A stretch of 10,506 bases of DNA from an uncultured Bacteroidales bacterium (GTDB lineage Bacteria; Bacteroidota; Bacteroidia; Bacteroidales; FEN-979): NCBI GenBank assembly GCA_903928285.1, contig CAIYQH010000037.1, forward strand, positions 1 to 10,506, given 5' to 3'. Position numbers and translations under genes: made by a program. Numbering within the stretch: position 1 is the stretch's first letter; each line of letters starts with the position of its first letter. The notes beneath the pieces are model-generated. The model saw nothing but the letters and a program-made list of their open reading frames with translations, had not been told where the DNA came from and made no database searches. Shown piece after piece: positions 5,964 to 10,506 of the stretch.

Positions 5964-7670
5964 ATGAAAGCAAAATTCCTTTTAATCTGTGTTTTCCTCT
6001 TCGCAGCCTCCTGTATAAAGGCCCAGGTTGAAGATGTGAAGAAGAAAAGTGATTTGCGCTGGATCAGCGATTCGATGTGTTTTAACGGTCGGAGTCCTTA
6101 TACCGGGGAAGTTATCGATTATCCCGGCTCGAAATTCGACAGGACTAAATTGCTATACGATGGTCATTTTCGTGAAGGGCAGCGAAACGGAATCATAAAA
6201 AAATGGTATCCGAATTTCAAGGTTGAATCTACGGAGAATTACAAGATGGGCCTCAGAAACGGAAAGCAGATCCGATTTTACAGAAATGGCAATAAGAAGT
6301 CCGAATACTCTGCTGTTGACGGATTACCTGACGGGCTGTGCACCGAATGGTATGAAAACGGGCAAAAGAGCAAAGAGGAATCCTATATGCTGGGAATTAC
6401 CCTGAAAAAAACGGAGTGGAATCCCAATGGCATTCAAAGATGTGAATTAACCTACAGGGAGGGTAAAGTATCCGATGGCGATTATAAATTTACAGATGAG
6501 AAGGGGGTGGAATACACCGTAGCCTTTGCCAAAGGGTTTTTATCAAAGGAGACTTACAGCGACAGGCATTTTGTTGGCTTTCACCCTAACGGGATGAAAA
6601 AAGATGAAGGACGATGCAATGAGAAGGGGGAAATTGACGGACTTTATGTGTCGTGGTGGCCAAACGGCCAAAAGCAGTCGGAGGTGACTGAAACGGGAGG
6701 CCTTTATGAAGGAAAATTCAGCGAATGGTATGAAAACGGTGCACCAAAAACCCTCTCGAATTACAGGAACAACAAGCCTGATGGCGTAACCTATACCTAT
6801 GATGAATCGGGAGGAAAAACCCTTCTGTTGTACGAAAATGGCAAACTTGTAAAAAAGGCGCTTCAGACCGAAGCCAACCTTGTTTCAAATAACGTCCCGT
6901 CATCTAATCTATTGCTGTTCTATTGCCTTTCCGGAGCAGACCATGACACCTCATTTATAAAGCTGACCATCGACGATGGCTCTTCCAACGATTCCTATAA
7001 AAACACCATAACCGATGCCATTGTAACCTGTATGAACAACCGCTTTAAAAAGATTACCAAAGGCAATCTGCATGAATTCGGGAATCAATATCTTTCCTAT
7101 TTCTTTACCGTATCTGATATCAGCACGACAAGCCAGGCTGTCAATTACAACAGTAAGTGTGTTGATAAAAATCTAAAATATTATGATTGTGTAAGAACCG
7201 GATATAAGGCAACCTGCCATTACAAGCTGACTTTATCAGATGCAACAGGCAACTTACTTTACAACGGGAACACCTCCTTTGCAACGCCTGATTTTGGTGA
7301 TCTGTTTGTACACATAAGCCAGTCTGCAGAGGAAGCGATCCAGTATACGGTAAAACAAGCGAACAGTCAGTATGCAGTTTATCATTTCTTTCCCATTCAC
7401 ACCTATATAACCGAATTAACCAAAATCAGCGGGGATACGAAAGTTAAGAAAGTAGTCATATCGGCCGGTTCGGATTCCGGCGTCTATGAAGGGCTGAATT
7501 TTTACATGCTGACCCAGGATTCGTGGACAAACGGGATAGTAAAGGCAAAGCTTATTGTAACGGAAGTGAACCCCGGCACCGCAGTTTGCAAGGTCGATTC
7601 CGGCAACGAAGATATTTTCCATCGATTTAACAGTAATGATAAAAAAGTCAAAATTTATTCTAACCGATAA
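5964..7670 (+). CDS. exported MORN_2-repeat protein with beta-rich C-terminal domain
   Basis: The 568-residue product starts with a signal peptide (residues 1-20, ending SCIKA-Q). Cleavage after IKA is likely; lipidation at Cys17 is a weaker possibility. Residues about 45-293 hold roughly eight MORN_2 (YwqK-type) repeats of about 23 residues with the core G-W-Y/P-NG-K-E-Y, for example CTEWYENGQKSKEESYM; a 17-bp DNA stretch encoding EWYENG recurs at 6346 and 6723. Residues about 315-490 form a different domain with four cysteines between about 395 and 425. Residues about 495-568 (VVISAGSDSGVYEGLNFYM, then AKLIVTEVNPGTAVCKVDSG) resemble the small C-terminal beta domain found in FlgT- and CsgG-like envelope proteins; this is a pattern judgement, not a search result. 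Database names such as 'toxin-antitoxin YwqK antitoxin' reflect the repeat only. ATG 5964 is chosen for the signal peptide. Confidence 0.85.
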   Translation: MKAKFLLICVFLFAASCIKAQVEDVKKKSDLRWISDSMCFNGRSPYTGEVIDYPGSKFDRTKLLYDGHFREGQRNGIIKKWYPNFKVESTENYKMGLRNGKQIRFYRNGNKKSEYSAVDGLPDGLCTEWYENGQKSKEESYMLGITLKKTEWNPNGIQRCELTYREGKVSDGDYKFTDEKGVEYTVAFAKGFLSKETYSDRHFVGFHPNGMKKDEGRCNEKGEIDGLYVSWWPNGQKQSEVTETGGLYEGKFSEWYENGAPKTLSNYRNNKPDGVTYTYDESGGKTLLLYENGKLVKKALQTEANLVSNNVPSSNLLLFYCLSGADHDTSFIKLTIDDGSSNDSYKNTITDAIVTCMNNRFKKITKGNLHEFGNQYLSYFFTVSDISTTSQAVNYNSKCVDKNLKYYDCVRTGYKATCHYKLTLSDATGNLLYNGNTSFATPDFGDLFVHISQSAEEAIQYTVKQANSQYAVYHFFPIHTYITELTKISGDTKVKKVVISAGSDSGVYEGLNFYMLTQDSWTNGIVKAKLIVTEVNPGTAVCKVDSGNEDIFHRFNSNDKKVKIYSNR

Positions 7671-7680
7671 AAACGAGAAC

Positions 7681-8931
7681 ATGAAAACAAATTATTTTAC
7701 CAAAGTTGAAGACCGGTATGTATTCAGGGTATCAACAGCCTTCTGGCATTTCCTCATAGGCCTCATCACCATCGCCGCAGTTATCGGAATCCTGGTATTG
7801 GCGTGGTCGGTAATTCCGCCGGGCAAGGAGAAGGTCAAGGCGGCTGCATACCCTGTCAAGGCCACCTATCCCGCAGTGGAGAAAATTTCATTGGCCGACC
7901 TGGCAATGAACGATGAAAAGGCAGTTCCTGTTCCCGTGTATCAGCAGGCTCCCCCTCCCGTCCTGCAGCAAAGAGCCGAGGTTGAAAATGACCCGGGGAA
8001 ACCTGCTTATGATGTGTCGCTGTCGGAGTTGAAAAGGATCATCCCTAAGGATCAGTGGCAACCAGGGTTCTGGTCCTATCCATATGGGGAATTGGCCTGG
8101 CAGATGCATCCTGCAGATCCGAATTATAAGAGATGGAATCCGCAGGGGGAGGATGTTGAACAACAACTTGAACGGTCTTACCTGCCGCTTCATGCAAAAA
8201 CCTATTCCCAGAAAAAAGAAGCGCTTGATTCCTATTTGAAGATTCTGAAACAGATTCCTTCGGCAAAGAGCTACAGCGTTCTCTATTTTATTATGAACAA
8301 CACGAATGAACGTTTTGCTGATCTGCATCTGCTTGACACGGTGTTTACATTGATTGCTTCAAACCTTAAAACCTTTTCGGGATCGACCGACGCAGCCAAA
8401 GACCTTGTTGGCTTTTCGGTCACCAATCACAAATCGGCATTTGAATTTATCCCCTTTGCAGCCCGAACTTGCAGCCAGGTTTCAGACAGTTTGCGTTATC
8501 AATTACTTTCGGGACTGTTTGAAGGATATTACCGCTATTTCAACAACGATCTCGAGGTTCAAAAAGAGGCAACCGGGCAGTTCAACAAACTCCTTCCGCA
8601 AATCCCGGGTATAAACCGTGCCAAGGCATTGAGAAAATTTTATGCTGTTTATAACCGGAAAAATCAGAAGAGGAACAATGAGATCGTCCGCATTAACGAG
8701 GAATATAATTCACAGGTGGCAGCAATTGTTGCTGACTCGGCCGTGAGAGCGGCACAGGCAGAAATAAAATATTTTTCGGATAAGGAGAAGAAGAGTGAAT
8801 TCCGGAACAAGTCAATGTATGTCATAGCCGGCGGATTTATTGCCGTTGCCCTGCTGGGAACGATTCTTACCCTGCTTTCGATTCAACGTATTTTAAGAAG
8901 AATGGAATCCCTTGCTGAAAATAAAATTTAA
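7681..8931 (+). CDS. hypothetical protein with one membrane span near each end
   Basis: I do not recognise a family for this 416-residue product. A short basic N-terminus precedes a membrane helix at residues 21-45 (FWHFLIGLITIAAVIGIL). A proline-rich segment around residues 80-98 (PVPVYQQAPPPVLQQ) leads to a large soluble region with a tryptophan-rich patch (KDQWQPGFWSYPYGELAW), followed by helical sequence and a charged, alanine-rich coiled-coil-like stretch at about 320-375. A second helix at about 379-401 ends in a basic tail (QRILRRMESLAENKI). Positive charges at both ends suggest an inner-membrane protein with the middle domain in the periplasm. An in-frame ATG at 7636 would overlap the upstream gene by 35 bases; I prefer ATG 7681, 10 bp after that gene's stop. 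The tight spacing suggests joint function with its neighbours. Confidence 0.82.
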   Translation: MKTNYFTKVEDRYVFRVSTAFWHFLIGLITIAAVIGILVLAWSVIPPGKEKVKAAAYPVKATYPAVEKISLADLAMNDEKAVPVPVYQQAPPPVLQQRAEVENDPGKPAYDVSLSELKRIIPKDQWQPGFWSYPYGELAWQMHPADPNYKRWNPQGEDVEQQLERSYLPLHAKTYSQKKEALDSYLKILKQIPSAKSYSVLYFIMNNTNERFADLHLLDTVFTLIASNLKTFSGSTDAAKDLVGFSVTNHKSAFEFIPFAARTCSQVSDSLRYQLLSGLFEGYYRYFNNDLEVQKEATGQFNKLLPQIPGINRAKALRKFYAVYNRKNQKRNNEIVRINEEYNSQVAAIVADSAVRAAQAEIKYFSDKEKKSEFRNKSMYVIAGGFIAVALLGTILTLLSIQRILRRMESLAENKI

Positions 8932-8943
8932 TCCGACCACCCC

Positions 8944-9480
8944 ATGAAACAAAAAGCTATCACCTCGGTAACATTGATCCTGGCAGGAAACGTGCTGACA
9001 ACGTACAATAATATCGGCAGCGGATGGACCTCTACCATCACTGCAATTATTGGTTTTATTATATACTTTGCGGGCATTGGACAGCTCAAACCAGTGCTGG
9101 ATGAGCCTGGTCAAAACGGACTCAGGCTGTTGAAGATTTCTGCCATCCTCGGGATAACGTCGCTCCTGCTCCATCTCATTCCCTTCCTGGGAGCAATGAT
9201 AGGCGGGTTATTGTACCTCGCTGCATTTGTAACTCAATTATTCGGGTTGGTGCAGTTTAAAAAAACCACCGCGATCGGAACAATTGGTGCTGCCGGTGTG
9301 AATTATCTACTGATGGCCATGGTCCTGATGATTTTCGGAAGCATTATCGGACTGATGCCATTCGCGGGAGAGACAATTAAGGCAGTGTTCTCTTTCATTG
9401 CCTTTATCCTGATCCTTTGGGGCTGGTTGAAAATTCAGGAGGGAGTTGTTGAGGCAGCAACATCGGCTCCGCAGACCTAA
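8944..9480 (+). CDS. small polytopic membrane protein, unknown function
   Basis: The 178-residue product is almost entirely hydrophobic, with five or six predicted membrane helices at about residues 5-22 (weak), 30-48, 62-82, 84-106, 112-137 and 143-162. Glycine-rich stretches (GAMIGGLLYL, IGTIGAAGV) and short connecting loops are typical of small integral membrane proteins. I see no catalytic or transport motif and do not assign a family. ATG 8944 lies 12 bp after the upstream stop, and the first residues (MKQKAITSV) give a basic, cytoplasmic N-terminus. It is the last gene of the apparent operon; 135 bp without a clear T-rich terminator separate it from the next gene, although a weak GGTGG/CCACC stem lies at 9533-9553. 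Confidence 0.8.
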   Translation: MKQKAITSVTLILAGNVLTTYNNIGSGWTSTITAIIGFIIYFAGIGQLKPVLDEPGQNGLRLLKISAILGITSLLLHLIPFLGAMIGGLLYLAAFVTQLFGLVQFKKTTAIGTIGAAGVNYLLMAMVLMIFGSIIGLMPFAGETIKAVFSFIAFILILWGWLKIQEGVVEAATSAPQT

Positions 9481-9615
9481 AACCAGGACGAATCCGTTTC
9501 AACCCTTCCATCTGACATCTTCGACATTCGCAGGTGGGAGCCGGGAAACCACCCAACAACCCGGGTAAAGTGGAAACATGAATAATCACACAAATCCAAC
9601 TAAATTTTGAAAACC

Positions 9616-10365
9616 ATGGCCAAATTCTTATACTGCTTATTAGCAGTAACCGCAATCGTATCAATGCTTGTAACAAGCTGTAAGAAAAGCTCCGAGGCGA
9701 CAAAAACCACCGCAACTGTCAATCCATTAATCCCGACTGGAGGGGTCTGTATCGCCCAGTTTAATTCCGGGAAAAGCTATGGTACACTGACGGATGTTGA
9801 GGGAAATACTTATAAAACCATCACCATTGGCACACAAACATGGATGGCCCAGAATTTACGTACTTCCCATTACCGCAATGGCGAAGCGGTTGCGATGGTA
9901 AATGACTATTCGAAATGGGTTACCTTAACTACCGGAGCCTATTGCAGCTTCAACTACACAAAAAATGTCGACAGTCTGGCCACAAATGGCAGGCTCTATA
10001 ACTGGTATGCAGTTACCGAAAGCAGAAATATTGCCCCTGCCGGGTGGCATATTCCATCTGTAAACGAGTGGGAACTGCTGATAACCAATCTGGGAGGTGA
10101 TGTGGTTGCCGGCAATCCCCTCAAGGAGCAGGGTACAGCCCACTGGACAAGTCCGATATCAGGAACTACCAACGAAAGTGGTTTTACTGCTCTTCCGAGC
10201 GGATACCTCAGCTACACAGCCTTTTTCCAGGATTTTGGCATGGTTGCCGAATGGTGGGCCAGCACATCGATCACAATTTTTGGATTACAATCCTCCAATA
10301 GTGCCATTTACAATTACAACGGTCATGAATACAGCGGTCATTCGGTGCGTTGCGTAAAGGATTAG
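9616..10365 (+). CDS. lipoprotein with Fibrobacter succinogenes major paralogous domain
   Basis: The 249-residue product has a lipoprotein signal peptide with the acylated cysteine at position 22 (MLVTSC-KKS), followed by a short Ser/Thr-rich linker. Residues about 50-249 are a complete Fib_succ_major domain (TIGR02145 type): the start FNSGKSYGTLTDVEGNTY, then TITIGTQTWMAQNLRT, then GRLYNWYAV, then APAGWHIPSVNEWELL, then ESGFTALPSGY, ending SVRCVKD. The domain is frequent in Bacteroidota and Fibrobacter surface proteins and has an FGE-sulfatase/C-type-lectin-like look, but its role is not established; carbohydrate or surface binding is a common guess. ATG 9616 begins the signal peptide; a TTG at 9607 in the same frame is less likely. 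A hairpin follows the stop, so this looks like a single-gene unit. Confidence 0.9.
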   Translation: MAKFLYCLLAVTAIVSMLVTSCKKSSEATKTTATVNPLIPTGGVCIAQFNSGKSYGTLTDVEGNTYKTITIGTQTWMAQNLRTSHYRNGEAVAMVNDYSKWVTLTTGAYCSFNYTKNVDSLATNGRLYNWYAVTESRNIAPAGWHIPSVNEWELLITNLGGDVVAGNPLKEQGTAHWTSPISGTTNESGFTALPSGYLSYTAFFQDFGMVAEWWASTSITIFGLQSSNSAIYNYNGHEYSGHSVRCVKD

Positions 10366-10389
10366 GTGCGCCCAGACGCACACTAAACG

Positions 10390-10409
10390 ACCGAAAAGAA
10401 ATTTTCGGT
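10390..10409 (+). terminator. hairpin with GAAA tetraloop after the Fib_succ_major gene
   Basis: ACCGAAAA (10390-10397) pairs perfectly with TTTTCGGT (10402-10409) around a GAAA loop, a stable GNRA-type tetraloop; a G-U pair may extend it by one. It lies 25 bp after the stop codon. A smaller stem (GTGCG / CGCAC, 10366-10381) starts directly after the stop. No long T-run follows, but the U-rich right arm and position make a transcription terminator or 3'-end stabiliser likely. Confidence 0.6.
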
Positions 10410-10506
10410 TAATATAAGTGAAGCTTGCTGTAATCAAGATGGTGGGCTGCAAACAAGATATTTCATTTGAAACGAAACGAGTTGTTATAGATAAACAGAA
10501 GTCTCA

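Noticed and set aside
5964..7670. Antitoxin role suggested by the usual 'YwqK family antitoxin' label for MORN_2 repeats
   Set aside because: The protein is exported and 568 residues long, and no toxin-like partner lies beside it; the label reflects only the repeat type.
9601..9609. TAAATTTTG just before the Fib_succ_major gene as a -7 element
   Set aside because: The spacing within the motif is one base too long, no TTG lies 19-21 bp upstream, and it would imply a leaderless transcript.

Overview
The window reads as a chromosomal segment from a member of the Bacteroidota (Bacteroidetes). The evidence is two exact matches to the TAnnTTTG promoter element of that phylum, the near absence of Shine-Dalgarno sequences, and characteristic families: a TPR-containing LytS-type sensor kinase with a LytTR regulator, PKD-repeat lipoproteins, MORN_2 repeats, and a 'Fibrobacter succinogenes major paralogous domain' lipoprotein. 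All convincing genes are on the + strand. I see no tRNA, rRNA, CRISPR array or insertion sequence.

Layout. (1) Bases 1-696 hold the 3' end of a YdeI/OmdA-family gene and a small exported protein with a TonB C-terminal-like domain. (2) Bases 697-1193 are a gene-free stretch with a 23-bp imperfect palindrome, a candidate promoter and an 8-bp inverted repeat at the predicted transcription start. (3) Bases 1194-4101 are a two-component pair: TPR/LytS-type histidine kinase and LytTR response regulator, 13 bp apart. (4) At 4161-4205 an excellent Bacteroidota promoter has its -7 element exactly in the loop of an 11-bp perfect inverted repeat. (5) Bases 4257-9480 look like one four-gene operon with gaps of 7, 10 and 12 bp: a PKD-repeat lipoprotein, a MORN_2-repeat exported protein with an unusual C-terminal half, a protein with one membrane span at each end, and a small polytopic membrane protein. 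(6) Bases 9616-10365 encode a separate Fib_succ_major lipoprotein followed by a GAAA-loop hairpin.

The PKD lipoprotein gene carries an apparent one-base deletion near 5321. The reading frame breaks directly after the fourth PKD repeat, and the coding sequence continues cleanly in another frame to 5956. As sequenced, the C-terminal domain of about 210 residues is cut off. It could be a sequencing error, a recent mutation, or (less likely) a switchable site.

How the genes may work together (inference): the kinase/regulator pair sits directly upstream of an operon of envelope proteins that I cannot assign to a known system. The products would occupy the outer membrane or surface (PKD lipoprotein), the periplasm or outer membrane (MORN_2 protein) and the inner membrane (last two). 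This cluster is the best candidate for an undescribed multi-component envelope system here. Its function is not visible from sequence.
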